From Tumebacillus avium (GTDB lineage Bacteria > Bacillota > Bacilli > Tumebacillales > Tumebacillaceae): a DNA stretch of 64,000 nt. Shown here piece by piece: positions 1 to 9,631 of this stretch. Below the pieces are notes generated by a model. The model was not told the origin of the DNA. It saw only the letters and a list, made by a program, of their open reading frames with translations, and did no database searches. The DNA lies in the NCBI RefSeq assembly GCF_002162355.1, contig NZ_CP021434.1, forward strand, positions 1,585,001 through 1,649,000, in the 5' to 3' direction. The translations under genes were made by a program, and so were the position numbers. The number at the start of each line of letters is the position of its first letter. Within the stretch, counting starts at the first letter, position 1.

Positions 1-484
1 CCGCAAACAGCGCCGACCGCGAATAGGCCCGCTCCAGATACGCCCGCTCCGTCAGCTCCGGCCAAGCGCCGTGCTGCTGCCGCGTCTTTTCCTGCAGCAG
101 CTGCCGGCACAGCTCCGCAAACGACTGCACCACGCCCGGCGGCAGGTCGGCGCACAGCGACAAGGCCTCCGTCTGCAGAAAACTCCCTGCCAGCAGCTTC
201 CCGCGCGCCGCCATTCCGTCCTCCGCCGTCTCCTGTCCCTTGATCGCCAGCATCAACAGCTCCATGGAGACCGAAGCGAGCAGCGCCTCCTCTTCCCGCG
301 CCTGACCCGCATCGGCCGTCAGCATCACAAGCAGCGCGTACAGCCCGCACTTCGGATCGGACAGCAACTCCTGGGCCATGCTCTGCGGCACGCCCGCCAC
401 ACGGCCAAGCGCCGTCTGCAGTTCCTCCTGAATCACCAAGAGGCGCGAGGCAAACGGATCGTGCAGGTTGATACACATCGCCAT
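1..484 (-). CDS. Degenerate polyprenyl-synthetase-like protein (partial, 3' end outside window)
   Basis: The first 161 residues are visible; the frame runs off the left edge. The start ATG at 484 has a strong AAGGAGG ribosome site 7-13 bases upstream. The sequence is helical and resembles the isoprenyl synthase fold: a segment SDPKCGLYALLVMLTADAG lies where these enzymes have the GKRxRP...LLVLLAAEAG region, and ARGKLLAGSF lies where they have RRGxP...LLAGDF. The catalytic DDxxD motif is not present (QETAEDG stands there). It may therefore be a non-catalytic partner like heptaprenyl diphosphate synthase component 1 (HepS), or a diverged enzyme. It lies directly downstream of yaaC on the same strand, 35 bases away, so the two may be co-transcribed. 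Family assignment is by eye and uncertain. Confidence 0.45.
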   Translation of the reverse strand, partial: MAMCINLHDPFASRLLVIQEELQTALGRVAGVPQSMAQELLSDPKCGLYALLVMLTADAGQAREEEALLASVSMELLMLAIKGQETAEDGMAARGKLLAGSFLQTEALSLCADLPPGVVQSFAELCRQLLQEKTRQQHGAWPELTERAYLERAYSRSALFA

Positions 485-519
485 GAAGAGAAGCCTCCTT
501 TGCGACAGTATTTGCAAAC

Positions 520-1554
520 TTAATGCGGATGATGAGGCGTGTAAAAAATCGTCCGCTCTCGGCACAGCTGATCGAGGATCAGATTCGGAAACTTCCGCAT
601 CGACACATTTAGAAAATCATTGATCACAAACGTATCGTGCGACGAAAAGGTCAGGATCATCTCGCCCCACCGCTCCGTCTCATAACGGCAGAGCATGCCG
701 AGCACAAACATGATCATGTAGTGCACCGTCAGCTCCGGCAGCAACAGATCTTCCCCGTGCGGAAAGCGCAGATGCGGCCGTCCGGAGAAATCATACAAGA
801 TCAGCGGATGCCCCGCGTCTTCGCCTTCCACCGCCACGGCGAACATCCCGGCTTCCTCCCCGTCCTCAGGATAGAAAAAGCGGGTCTCTTCCCCGCTGTA
901 CCGGTTGAGGATGTCGACCAGCTCATCGCGCGTCTTGTCACACCCTGCGACGAACGTCCGCTGCAGCTTCCACCGTGCGCGCCGCTCCTCTTCCCGCAGG
1001 ATATCCAAGGTGCCCACCTTCGCCTGGCCGTACAGCCGCTGATAGGTCGGGATCAGCTCCGGAATCACCGCCAGCAGTTCCTTCATCGCGAACCGCTGCT
1101 GATTTTCCAAAGGCGGTCCGCCCAGCGTCTTGTGCAGCACGTGAAAAATGCCGTCCTTCTGCACCCGCACCTCATCGTCGGCGAATGCGTACTCCTCGCG
1201 CTTCAGCTTGCGGGTGGACAGCCCGTGCTTGAGGACGCTGGTCGTCGACGGGTAGTCCGGGTCGTGCGAGGTGATCAGCGCCTTTGAAAGCGCCATCATT
1301 CCGTAATAGAGCAAAAGAGGCTTTGTCAAAATGTCGCACGCTTCTGCCGCCCGGTAGTATTCTCTCGCCTGCTTGATGGAGAAGATAAACTTCGGGGTGG
1401 CCTGGTACACGTGCTTCTGGACATTTTCAAAGCCGGATTCCGTATAGCGATTTCGCAAAAATTCACTTGTTGTCTGTTCGTTCTCAAAATACACGAACGT
1501 ATCCCATAGCTTGCGGTAAGGCTGTTCCGTCGGAATGCGGACCGTGGCCTGCAT
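520..1554 (-). CDS. yaaC: YaaC-like protein of unknown function
   Basis: A 344-residue soluble protein that matches YaaC in length, general character (WDTFVYFENEQTTSEFLRNRY near the start, then a helical middle with a YYGMMALSKALI segment) and position next to guaB, as in B. subtilis where yaaC lies between gyrA and guaB. No catalytic motif is visible and the family has no established function. The start at 1554 follows a GGAGAGAGGAGG ribosome site; a GTG nine bases upstream is a poorer choice because it is too close to that site. It is transcribed away from guaB, so the 1555-1691 gap contains divergent promoters. Confidence 0.75.
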   Translation of the reverse strand: MQATVRIPTEQPYRKLWDTFVYFENEQTTSEFLRNRYTESGFENVQKHVYQATPKFIFSIKQAREYYRAAEACDILTKPLLLYYGMMALSKALITSHDPDYPSTTSVLKHGLSTRKLKREEYAFADDEVRVQKDGIFHVLHKTLGGPPLENQQRFAMKELLAVIPELIPTYQRLYGQAKVGTLDILREEERRARWKLQRTFVAGCDKTRDELVDILNRYSGEETRFFYPEDGEEAGMFAVAVEGEDAGHPLILYDFSGRPHLRFPHGEDLLLPELTVHYMIMFVLGMLCRYETERWGEMILTFSSHDTFVINDFLNVSMRKFPNLILDQLCRERTIFYTPHHPH

Positions 1555-1603
1555 CGAATTCACAGACCTCCTCTCTCCAAGGGATAAGATTAGTAAACAC
1601 GGC

Positions 1604-1632
1604 TTGACTGCGAAATAGGCTCTTGCTAAACT
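1604..1632 (+). promoter_or_regulatory. Sigma-A promoter of guaB
   Basis: TTGACT at 1604-1609 and TAAACT at 1627-1632 are separated by 17 bases, and a TG one base upstream of the -10 box gives an extended -10. It lies 60 bases before the guaB start and faces it. Confidence 0.7.
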
Positions 1633-1640
1633 AGCCATAA

Positions 1641-3152
<1,512 letters not shown>

Positions 3153-3177
3153 TGAAAACTTTTGTCTATCGAGTGAA

Positions 3178-3211
3178 ACCGGAGTCTTTCAGACTCCGGT
3201 TTCTTTTTTTC
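3178..3211 (+). terminator. Intrinsic terminator of guaB
   Basis: Inverted repeat ACCGGAGTC / GACTCCGGT with a 5-base loop, followed by a run of T, 25 bases after the guaB stop. Confidence 0.9.
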
Positions 3212-3213
3212 TG

Positions 3214-3222
3214 TGTTATAAT
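3214..3222 (+). promoter_or_regulatory. Extended -10 promoter of dacA
   Basis: TGTTATAAT is a perfect extended -10 element directly after the guaB terminator; no good -35 hexamer lies upstream. It is 71 bases before dacA. Confidence 0.6.
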
Positions 3223-3292
3223 CAAATTTGCATGTTTATGATCAAAAAATAGGGAAAACGAAAATAGAAGAAGAAGGGACGAGGAACGCAAC

Positions 3293-4543
3293 ATGAAAAA
3301 ATCGGGTTTCTGGAAAAAAAGTGCCTCGGGTGCCCTGATCGCAGCAATGCTGCTGGCATCCTCGCTGCCGGCTGCCCAGCCGGTTGCACCGCTCTCCTTC
3401 GTATCGATCGCACACGCGGAAGGCGAAGTGAAACAAGCGGCCAAACTTGAGATCCAATCCCCGGTCGGCCTCTTGATGGACGCGAAGACCGGTCAGATCC
3501 TCTGGGAAAAAGAGATGCATGCCAAGCGCTTCCCGGCATCGGTCACCAAGATCATGACGATGATGCTCGCTTACGAAGCGGTGGCAAAAGGTGAAAAGCA
3601 GCTCACCGACATCGTGCCGATCTCCGAAAACGCCTACCTCGTCGAAGGCTCCAGTGTCTGGCTTGACCCGAACGAGAAGTTCACCTTGCAGGAGATGCTC
3701 GAATTTATCGCCATCCAGTCTGGCAACGATGCCTGCGTGGCGACCGCCGAGTTTATCGCCGGCAGCGAAGATGCGTTTGTCGCCCGCATGAACAAAAAAG
3801 CGCAGGAACTGGGCATGAAAGACACGCATTTTGCCGACACCAACGGCTTGCACCACCCGGAACACTACACGTCCGCGCATGACATCGCAATCATGGCGCG
3901 CGAACTGATCACCAAGTACCCGCAGGTGCTCGATGTGACCAAGATGCAGAGCAAGACGATCCGCGACGGCAAGTTCAAGCTCGAGAACACCAACCACGTG
4001 CTTGGCACGTATGACGGCCTCGACGGTCTGAAGACCGGCTTCACCGATGAAGCGGGCTACTGCCTGGTCGGCACTGCTGAGCGGGGTGGCTTCCGTCTGA
4101 TCTCGATCGAACTTGGTGCGCCTAACGATGCGGTGCGCGTATCCGACTCGGTGAAGATTCTCGACCACGGCTTCAACAACTACAAGTCTGAGCCGGTGAT
4201 CAAAAAAGGCGAGGCGGTAGCCGAACTGGCGCCGATCACCTCCGGCAAAGAAAAAGAGATCGGCACGGTTGCCGCCGGCGATCTCAATGTGGCTGTGCTC
4301 AAAGACGGCGGCGCATTCACCAAAAAAGTGGTGTACAATGAAGTCACCGCGCCGGTGAAGAAAGATGCGGTTTTGGGACAGCTGCAAGTGGTGCAGAATG
4401 AAAAGGTCATCGCAAGCGTCGACCTGCTCGCTGCGCAAGATGTAGAAGAAGGATCTTGGATTCGCCTGATGTTCCGCGGAATCGGCAATTTCTTTGGCGG
4501 CTTGTTCGGAGCGATCGGCGATTTCTTCGGCGGTTTATTTTAA
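3293..4543 (+). CDS. dacA: D-alanyl-D-alanine carboxypeptidase (PBP5-type)
   Basis: Removes the terminal D-alanine from peptidoglycan pentapeptide stems outside the membrane. The 416-residue protein has a long signal peptide ending SIAHA at about residue 42. The three penicillin-binding motifs of the S11 peptidase family are present: SVTK (Ser83 nucleophile, Lys86), SGN (143-145) and KTG (247-249). A beta-rich C-terminal domain (about 300-385) follows, and the protein ends in an amphipathic, Gly/Phe-rich helix that would anchor it to the outer membrane face, as in PBP5. It sits between guaB and pdxS as in B. subtilis. Confidence 0.95.
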   Translation: MKKSGFWKKSASGALIAAMLLASSLPAAQPVAPLSFVSIAHAEGEVKQAAKLEIQSPVGLLMDAKTGQILWEKEMHAKRFPASVTKIMTMMLAYEAVAKGEKQLTDIVPISENAYLVEGSSVWLDPNEKFTLQEMLEFIAIQSGNDACVATAEFIAGSEDAFVARMNKKAQELGMKDTHFADTNGLHHPEHYTSAHDIAIMARELITKYPQVLDVTKMQSKTIRDGKFKLENTNHVLGTYDGLDGLKTGFTDEAGYCLVGTAERGGFRLISIELGAPNDAVRVSDSVKILDHGFNNYKSEPVIKKGEAVAELAPITSGKEKEIGTVAAGDLNVAVLKDGGAFTKKVVYNEVTAPVKKDAVLGQLQVVQNEKVIASVDLLAAQDVEEGSWIRLMFRGIGNFFGGLFGAIGDFFGGLF

Positions 4544-4565
4544 ATCTGACAAGTGAGGGATCGTC

Positions 4566-4700
4566 ATGTATAACGTTCCGTCTTGGTACCTGATCACGTC
4601 GCTGATCTTGTTTATCATCCTGATTCCCGGGGGCTTCTTTATGTTCCGCGCATTCCTGCGCCGCATGGCTCCCGAGAAGCCAGATCAAAACCAGGGGTAA
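4566..4700 (+). CDS. Small single-pass membrane protein
   Basis: A 44-codon frame starting at ATG 4566 behind GTGAGGGA, 22 bases after dacA and before a terminator that overlaps its stop codon. The product has one hydrophobic segment (about residues 7-29, ending PGGFFMF) and a basic, charged cytoplasmic tail RAFLRRMAPEKPDQNQ. This layout looks like a genuine small gene co-transcribed with dacA. I do not recognise a family; a role with the cell-wall enzyme next door is only suggested by position. Confidence 0.6.
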   Translation: MYNVPSWYLITSLILFIILIPGGFFMFRAFLRRMAPEKPDQNQG

Positions 4701-4716
4701 TTCCCCTGGTTTTTTG
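4689..4716 (+). terminator. Intrinsic terminator of the dacA transcript
   Basis: AACCAGGGG / CCCCTGGTT with a short loop followed by T6; the stem includes the last codons of the 44-codon gene. Confidence 0.85.
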
Positions 4717-4723
4717 CGTTTCC

Positions 4724-4752
4724 TTGTCACTCTCTCTTCACTCATGTAAAAT
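4724..4752 (+). promoter_or_regulatory. Sigma-A promoter of pdxST
   Basis: TTGTCA at 4724-4729 and TAAAAT at 4747-4752 with a 17-base spacer, each 5 of 6 to consensus, 57 bases before pdxS. Confidence 0.75.
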
Positions 4753-4808
4753 GGGACTTAGTTGTGTTTTATTTAAATCGTACTAAGCGGCACAGGAGGA
4801 ACTTCCAA

Positions 4809-5693
4809 ATGATCGAAACTGGTACCACTCGCGTAAAACGCGGTATGGCAGAAATGCAAAAGGGCGGCGTCATCATGGACGTTGTCAATGCAGAGCAGGC
4901 GAAAATTGCTGAAGAAGCGGGCGCAGTAGCAGTTATGGCGCTGGAGCGCGTTCCGGCTGACATTCGTGCAGCGGGCGGCGTAGCTCGTATGGCAGATCCG
5001 ACCATCATGGAAGATGTCATGAACGCGGTCTCGATCCCGGTTATGGCGAAAGCTCGTATCGGCCACTTTGTAGAAGCGAAGATTCTGGAAGCGATGGGCG
5101 TTGACTACATCGACGAATCTGAAGTGCTGACTCCGGCTGACGATAGATTCCATATCAACAAGCGCGACTTCACCGTTCCGTTTGTCTGCGGCTGCCGTGA
5201 CCTTGGCGAAGCGCTCCGCCGCATCGCAGAAGGCGCATCCATGCTCCGCACGAAAGGCGAACCGGGCACTGGCAACATCGTAGAAGCTGTTAAGCACATG
5301 CGTATGGTGCAAGCTCAAATCCGCAAAGTCGCTGCGATGGCAGACGACGAGATCGTAGCAGAAGCGAAAAACATCGGCGCTCCGGTTGAACTGCTCCTGC
5401 AGATCAAAAAAGACGGCAAGCTGCCGGTTGTAAACTTCGCAGCAGGCGGCGTCGCAACTCCGGCTGACGCAGCTCTGATGATGCACCTCGGCGCTGACGG
5501 CGTATTCGTAGGCTCCGGCATCTTCAAGTCGGACAACCCGGCGAAATTCGCAAAAGCGATCGTAGAAGCAACCACGCACTACACCGACTACAAACTGCTC
5601 GCAGAACTGTCCAAAGACCTCGGCGTCGCGATGAAGGGCATCGAACTGTCCACCCTGCGCGAAAACGAGCGTATGGCAGAGCGCGGCTGGTAA
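4809..5693 (+). CDS. pdxS: Pyridoxal 5'-phosphate synthase, synthase subunit
   Basis: Makes pyridoxal 5'-phosphate from ribose 5-phosphate, glyceraldehyde 3-phosphate and ammonia delivered by PdxT; twelve copies form the core of the complex. The 294-residue sequence is very close to B. subtilis PdxS, with the typical start [20 protein letters not shown], the lysine-bearing [10 protein letters not shown] segment, the TKGEPGTGN phosphate-binding motif and the ending ERMAERGW. The start at 4809 is set by GGAGGA at 4795-4800 and by homology; an upstream in-frame start would add a basic tail not seen in the family. pdxT follows after 10 bases. Confidence 0.98.
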   Translation: MIETGTTRVKRGMAEMQKGGVIMDVVNAEQAKIAEEAGAVAVMALERVPADIRAAGGVARMADPTIMEDVMNAVSIPVMAKARIGHFVEAKILEAMGVDYIDESEVLTPADDRFHINKRDFTVPFVCGCRDLGEALRRIAEGASMLRTKGEPGTGNIVEAVKHMRMVQAQIRKVAAMADDEIVAEAKNIGAPVELLLQIKKDGKLPVVNFAAGGVATPADAALMMHLGADGVFVGSGIFKSDNPAKFAKAIVEATTHYTDYKLLAELSKDLGVAMKGIELSTLRENERMAERGW

Positions 5694-5703
5694 GCAAAAG
5701 CGT

Positions 5704-6294
5704 ATGAAAATCGGCGTATTGGCGTTGCAAGGTGCCGTTGCTGAGCATATCAAAAGCTTGCAGCAGGCCGGTGCTGACGAAGTGGTTGCGGTCAAATGGC
5801 CGCAAGACCTCGAAGGCCTCGACGGTCTGGTGCTGCCGGGCGGCGAGAGCACGACGATCGGCAAGCTGATGAACAAATACGAGCTGATGGAGCCGGTTCG
5901 CGAGATGGCGAAGCGCGGCGTGCCGATGTTTGGCACCTGTGCCGGTCTCATCCTGCTCTCGAACCGCATCAACGGCCAGGACTGGGCGCACATCGGCGCG
6001 TTAAACGCGCTGGTCGACCGCAACTCGTTTGGCCGCCAAGTGGATTCTTTTGAAGCGGACCTGAATGTGCGAGGGCTGGAAGGGGAGGAGCCGTACCCGG
6101 CTGTCTTCATCCGTGCGCCGCACATCATGGAGGTAGGCGACAACGTCGACGTGCTCTGCACGTACAACGACCGCATCGTCACCGCGCGCCAAGGCAACCT
6201 GCTCGGCGCGTCGTTCCACCCGGAACTGACCGACGATGTCCGTCTGCACAAGTATTTCCTCGGCATGGTGCAAGAGGCGAAAGCAACCGTATAA
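5704..6294 (+). CDS. pdxT: Pyridoxal 5'-phosphate synthase, glutaminase subunit
   Basis: Hydrolyses glutamine and channels ammonia to PdxS. The 196-residue protein is a class I glutamine amidotransferase with its triad visible: Cys79 in MFGTCAG, and His172 and Glu174 in FHPEL. The PGGEST motif (45-50) forms the substrate pocket. It lies 10 bases after pdxS in the same transcript, which ends at the terminator at 6306. Confidence 0.97.
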   Translation: MKIGVLALQGAVAEHIKSLQQAGADEVVAVKWPQDLEGLDGLVLPGGESTTIGKLMNKYELMEPVREMAKRGVPMFGTCAGLILLSNRINGQDWAHIGALNALVDRNSFGRQVDSFEADLNVRGLEGEEPYPAVFIRAPHIMEVGDNVDVLCTYNDRIVTARQGNLLGASFHPELTDDVRLHKYFLGMVQEAKATV

Positions 6295-6305
6295 CCCAGC
6301 ATCAA

Positions 6306-6340
6306 AAAGAGAGGAGCGTCATTTCGACGCTCCTCTTTTC
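6306..6340 (+). terminator. Intrinsic terminator of pdxST
   Basis: GAGGAGCGTC / GACGCTCCTC with a 5-base loop and a T-rich tail just after pdxT. Confidence 0.85.
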
Positions 6341-6379
6341 GTATAGTTAACCATCCTGCGTTTGGAAACGGAGGCTGGG

Positions 6380-7456
6380 ATGATGAACTTATACGAATTC
6401 AGCGTGGGGCTGATCAAACAACACCAACAGGAAAACGGCTCGTTTCCGGCGTCGCCCGCCTTTTCCACCTACCAGTACTGCTGGCTGCGCGACGGCACGT
6501 TTACCGCCTATGCGCTCGATGTGGCGGGCGAGGGGGAAGCGGCAGCCAACTACTACCGCTGGGTTGACAAGACGATCATCCGCCACCTGCACAAGTTTTA
6601 CACGTTGCTGGCGAGACGAGAGCGCGGGTGGCCGCTGCACTCGGATCTCTTTTGGCACTGCCGGTTTACGATCGACGGGCAGGAAGGCTCCGAGCCGTGG
6701 GGCAATTCTCAGCTGGACGGCTATGGCACCTATCTCTGGGGAGCGGCGGAGCATCTGCAGCGCCGGGAAGATAGGGACGTGTTCCTCGCCGAGATCAAAG
6801 AGAGCCTGGAGATGACGGTGGCGTACCTGCTGGAATTTTGGCAAGAGCCGAACTTCGACTGCTGGGAGGAACATGGCGACCGGGTGCATCCCAGCACGCT
6901 GGCGGCTGTGTACGGCGGGCTGCAGGCGATCTCCGGTGTCTTGCCCAACCCCGATCCGCGGATCGAAAGGACTTGTGCGGAGATTCGCGCGTATGTGGAG
7001 CTTCATGGCGTGGCGAACGGGCGGTTTATCAAGTCGGTGGAGAACCCTGCGGTCGACGCCAATCTGCTCTGGCTGACCGTGCCGTTTGGCATGTTTGCGC
7101 AGGGTGATGCGCGGATGGTACGGACGGTGCAAGCGATCGAAGCGGAGCTCTGCACAGGCGGCGTGCACCGCTACCGGGACGATGTGTTCTACGGAGGCGG
7201 CGCGTGGCCGCTCCTGACGGCGTGGCTGGGCTGGTACTATCTGCAGGCGGGACATAGAGCGCGGGCCGAAGAGCTGCTGCACTGGGTGGAAGCGCAGGCG
7301 GATGAGCAGGGCTGTCTGCCTGAACAGGTGCCGGAAGGGCTGTTTTTCCCTGAGGAGCGTAAACGGTGGGTCGAGACGTGGGGAGAACCGGCGCAACCGC
7401 TGTTGTGGTCGCATGCGATGTATGTGGTTTTGAAGAATGGGTTTATGATAGACTAG
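6380..7456 (+). CDS. Glycoside hydrolase family 15 (glucoamylase-like) protein
   Basis: A 358-residue protein without signal peptide that resembles the alpha/alpha-barrel catalytic domain of GH15 enzymes, which remove glucose from alpha-glucans or alpha-glucosides. Family features: YCWLRDGTFTAYALDVAG near the start (the WxRDxxF/A substrate loop), the LDGYGTYLWG segment, FDCWEEHGDR (location of the general acid), and CLPEQVPEG near the end (the general base region). The start at ATG 6380 follows GGAG at 6370-6373. It is shorter than full-length glucoamylases (which carry an N-terminal beta domain) and intracellular, suggesting action on imported or stored oligosaccharides. It occupies the place where serS is found in B. 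subtilis; see the remnant directly downstream. Confidence 0.75.
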   Translation: MMNLYEFSVGLIKQHQQENGSFPASPAFSTYQYCWLRDGTFTAYALDVAGEGEAAANYYRWVDKTIIRHLHKFYTLLARRERGWPLHSDLFWHCRFTIDGQEGSEPWGNSQLDGYGTYLWGAAEHLQRREDRDVFLAEIKESLEMTVAYLLEFWQEPNFDCWEEHGDRVHPSTLAAVYGGLQAISGVLPNPDPRIERTCAEIRAYVELHGVANGRFIKSVENPAVDANLLWLTVPFGMFAQGDARMVRTVQAIEAELCTGGVHRYRDDVFYGGGAWPLLTAWLGWYYLQAGHRARAEELLHWVEAQADEQGCLPEQVPEGLFFPEERKRWVETWGEPAQPLLWSHAMYVVLKNGFMID

Positions 7457-7483
7457 GAAAAGCTTACAAATCTGCTCCTGACC

Positions 7484-7558
7484 ATTGCGGCGGAAGACGG
7501 CTCGGTGCTGATTCCGTATATGGGCGGCGTGAAAAAGATCGAGAAGAAACCCCTGTAA
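7484..7558 (+). pseudogene. Probable 3' remnant of serS (seryl-tRNA synthetase)
   Basis: Just after the GH15 stop codon the same frame stays open to a TAA and encodes TIAAEDGSVLIPYMGGVKK and a short basic tail. The C-terminus of seryl-tRNA synthetase typically reads EDGSVxxPEVLRPYMGG, so this matches with a deletion of about four residues between IP and YMGG. There is no start codon or ribosome site for it. In B. subtilis serS lies exactly here, after pdxT, which supports the reading. The terminator that follows may be the old serS terminator, now serving the GH15 gene. Confidence 0.5.
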
Positions 7559-7580
7559 ATCAGGGGTTTTTTATTTTTTT
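7547..7580 (+). terminator. Intrinsic terminator after the GH15 gene
   Basis: AAACCCCTG / CAGGGGTTT with a 5-base loop and a long T-rich tail. Confidence 0.85.
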
Positions 7581-7666
7581 CAGAAGGTACACCCACAAAC
7601 TCGCAGACTATTCTCGTAGTTATAAGCGACAAAGACAACGCATGATTGAAAGGATGAACTCTTACT

Positions 7667-8830
7667 ATGAAAAAATCGAAAGCTCTGCTTACTTCTTCCG
7701 TACTGATCGCATCTCTGGTGCTCTCGCCGATGGCTGCATTCGCAAGCGGCGACGCAAACACCACAACGACGACGACCAGCACCACCACAACTGACACCAC
7801 TTCGACCGACACCACGACGTCCACCGAAACCGAAGTGACCGAAGAGCAAGTTGGCCTCACCCCGGACAACTTCTTCTACTTCTTCAAGCAACTGATCCGT
7901 GACGTCAACCTGATGTTCACGTTCGACGATACGAAAGAAGCGGAACTGCTTCTGAAATACGCAAACGAGAAAGCGGCTGAGCTGAAAGTTCTGGCTGAGC
8001 AAGGCAACACCGAATACGACGCTGAGCAAATGAAAGAGATCGAAGAACTGCTCCTCGAAGCATCTGCCCTGATCGGCGGCGAAGAAGACGGCACGACCAC
8101 TGAAGACGGCACGACCACCGAAGACGGCACGACCACCGAAGATGGCACGACCACCGAAGACGGCACGACCACCGAAGACGGCACGACCACCGAAGACGGC
8201 ACGACCACCGAAGATGGCACGACCACCGAAGACGGCACCACCACCGAAGACGGCACCACCACCGAAGATGGCACCACCGCACCGACCGAAGAGCAGCAAC
8301 CGGCTGAAGAAGCACAATATGGCCCGCACCATGCGCTGGAAGTGCTGAAAGCCCTGCTCGACAAGTTGCCGGAACAAGGCCGCAAAGGTGTAGAAAACGC
8401 GATCAAGCACATCGAGAAGAACATCGAGAAGCAAGAGAAGAAAAAAGCGAAACACAAGAAACACCAGGAAGAGCAAGCGCCGACCACCGAAACTCCGGCA
8501 CCGGCTGAAACCACTCCGGAGCAAGACGGCACCACCGAACCGCCTCCGACCACCGAGCCGGCAACTGAAACCGAAACCACGACCGATGGCACTGTAACCA
8601 CCGAACCGGTCGTCATCCCGGCTCCGGTGCAAGCGAAAGAAGAAGTCCTCGTTCCGCAAGCAAAAACGACCGTAGAACCGAAGAAAGAGCAATCGAACAA
8701 CGGCAACCACTACGGCCAGCAAAAGCAAAAAGAGCAGCCGAAAAAAGAAGACCACAAGTCTTCCCAAAACAAAGGCAACAACGACAGCAACAAAGGCAAG
8801 TCCGAAGAAAAAGGCAACGGCAAGAACTAA
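7667..8830 (+). CDS. Secreted DUF5667-like protein with a Thr/Asp/Glu repeat tract
   Basis: A 387-residue exported protein. Residues 1-26 form a signal peptide (MKKSKALLTSSVLIASLVLSP, cleavage after FAS). A Thr/Ser-rich stretch follows, then a segment TPDNFFYFFKQLIRDVNLMF continuing through helices to about residue 130 that matches the DUF5667 type of extracytoplasmic helical domain. Residues 140-205 are eleven copies of EDGTTT. After a second short helical part (DKLPEQGRKGVENAIKHIEK) come Thr/Pro/Glu-rich spacers and a Lys/Asn/Gly-rich tail, probably wall-associated. There is no LPXTG motif. Function unknown. It is flanked by terminators, so it is its own transcript. Confidence 0.65.
   Translation: MKKSKALLTSSVLIASLVLSPMAAFASGDANTTTTTTSTTTTDTTSTDTTTSTETEVTEEQVGLTPDNFFYFFKQLIRDVNLMFTFDDTKEAELLLKYANEKAAELKVLAEQGNTEYDAEQMKEIEELLLEASALIGGEEDGTTTEDGTTTEDGTTTEDGTTTEDGTTTEDGTTTEDGTTTEDGTTTEDGTTTEDGTTTEDGTTAPTEEQQPAEEAQYGPHHALEVLKALLDKLPEQGRKGVENAIKHIEKNIEKQEKKKAKHKKHQEEQAPTTETPAPAETTPEQDGTTEPPPTTEPATETETTTDGTVTTEPVVIPAPVQAKEEVLVPQAKTTVEPKKEQSNNGNHYGQQKQKEQPKKEDHKSSQNKGNNDSNKGKSEEKGNGKN
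8084..8281 (+). repeat. Eleven tandem 18-bp units encoding EDGTTT
   Basis: Eleven in-frame units starting at 8084. The Asp codon is GAC except in units 4, 8 and 11, where it is GAT, giving a four-unit (72-bp) higher-order pattern; in the last three units ACG becomes ACC. The pattern suggests block duplication and a tract that can change length. Confidence 0.95.
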
Positions 8831-8850
8831 GCCCAAGCCGATCCTATAGA

Positions 8851-8886
8851 AAAGACGGTCATCGCAGCAGATGACCGTCTTTTTTA
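8851..8886 (+). terminator. Intrinsic terminator of the repeat-protein gene
   Basis: AAGACGGTCATC / GATGACCGTCTT with a 6-base loop and T run. Confidence 0.9.
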
Positions 8887-8904
8887 CTGCTCATATGCAC
8901 GATA

Positions 8905-8938
8905 CAAAAAAGCACCGGAGGGGCTCCGGTGCTTCGCT
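8905..8938 (-). terminator. Intrinsic terminator of dgk-dck
   Basis: Read on the minus strand, AAGCACCGGAG / CTCCGGTGCTT with a 3-base loop is followed by T6; it lies just after the dck stop. Confidence 0.85.
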
Positions 8939-8950
8939 ATTGCTATTTGC

Positions 8951-9631
8951 TTATACCCGTACGGTCTGGCGAACTTGGCCGATGCGCTGTGCCACTTTTT
9001 CCAGCACATGATGGATCGAGTCCTTGTCCTTCAGCACGTCGTATTCGTTGATGTTCAAACGAATCACCGGGCAGGCGGTGAAGTTGTTGATCCACTCTTC
9101 ATAACGCCCGTACATCTCTTCCCAGTAGGCGATGTCGGTGTTCTGCTCCATCGGACGGCCGCGCTCCTTGATGCGGGACAGCACATCATCAAACGTGCCT
9201 TCCAGGTAGATCAGCACATCCGGGTGCGGGAAGTACGGCGTCATCACCATCGCTTCGAACAGCGAAGTGTATGTCGAGTAGTCGGTCTGGCTCATCTTGC
9301 CCTGATCAAACAGCATCTTTGCAAAAATGCCGGTGTCCTCATAGACCGAACGGTCCTGCACAAAGCCGCCGCCATATTCAAAGATGCGCTTTTGCTCCTT
9401 GAAACGCTCAGCGAGGAAATACACCTGCAGATGGAAGCTCCACTTCTCAAAGTCCGCGTAAAACTTGTCCAAATACGGGTTGGTATCCACTTTCTCCAGC
9501 GACGTGCGGAACCCGAGCGAGTCGGCCAGCGCCATCGTGATTGTCGATTTGCCAACGCCAACCGTACCGCCGATCGTGATGACCGCGTCGCGGGGGATGC
9601 CGTATTTTTCGCAAAGGGAATGATTAAGCAT
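8951..9631 (-). CDS. dck: Deoxyadenosine/deoxycytidine kinase
   Basis: Phosphorylates deoxyadenosine and deoxycytidine in nucleotide salvage. The 226-residue protein has the P-loop GGTVGVGKST (residues 21-30), the DRSVYEDTGIFAK segment with the DRS signature, and the TYTSLFEAMVMTPYFPHPDVLIYL and RIKERGRPME lid region that closely match B. subtilis Dck (YaaG). Its start overlaps the dgk stop by 8 bases, so the two are translationally coupled, as expected for this conserved pair. Confidence 0.93.
   Translation of the reverse strand: MLNHSLCEKYGIPRDAVITIGGTVGVGKSTITMALADSLGFRTSLEKVDTNPYLDKFYADFEKWSFHLQVYFLAERFKEQKRIFEYGGGFVQDRSVYEDTGIFAKMLFDQGKMSQTDYSTYTSLFEAMVMTPYFPHPDVLIYLEGTFDDVLSRIKERGRPMEQNTDIAYWEEMYGRYEEWINNFTACPVIRLNINEYDVLKDKDSIHHVLEKVAQRIGQVRQTVRV

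Noticed and set aside
8084..8281. Regular repeats that could suggest a CRISPR array
   Set aside because: Units are directly adjacent 18-mers without spacers and are in frame within a protein.
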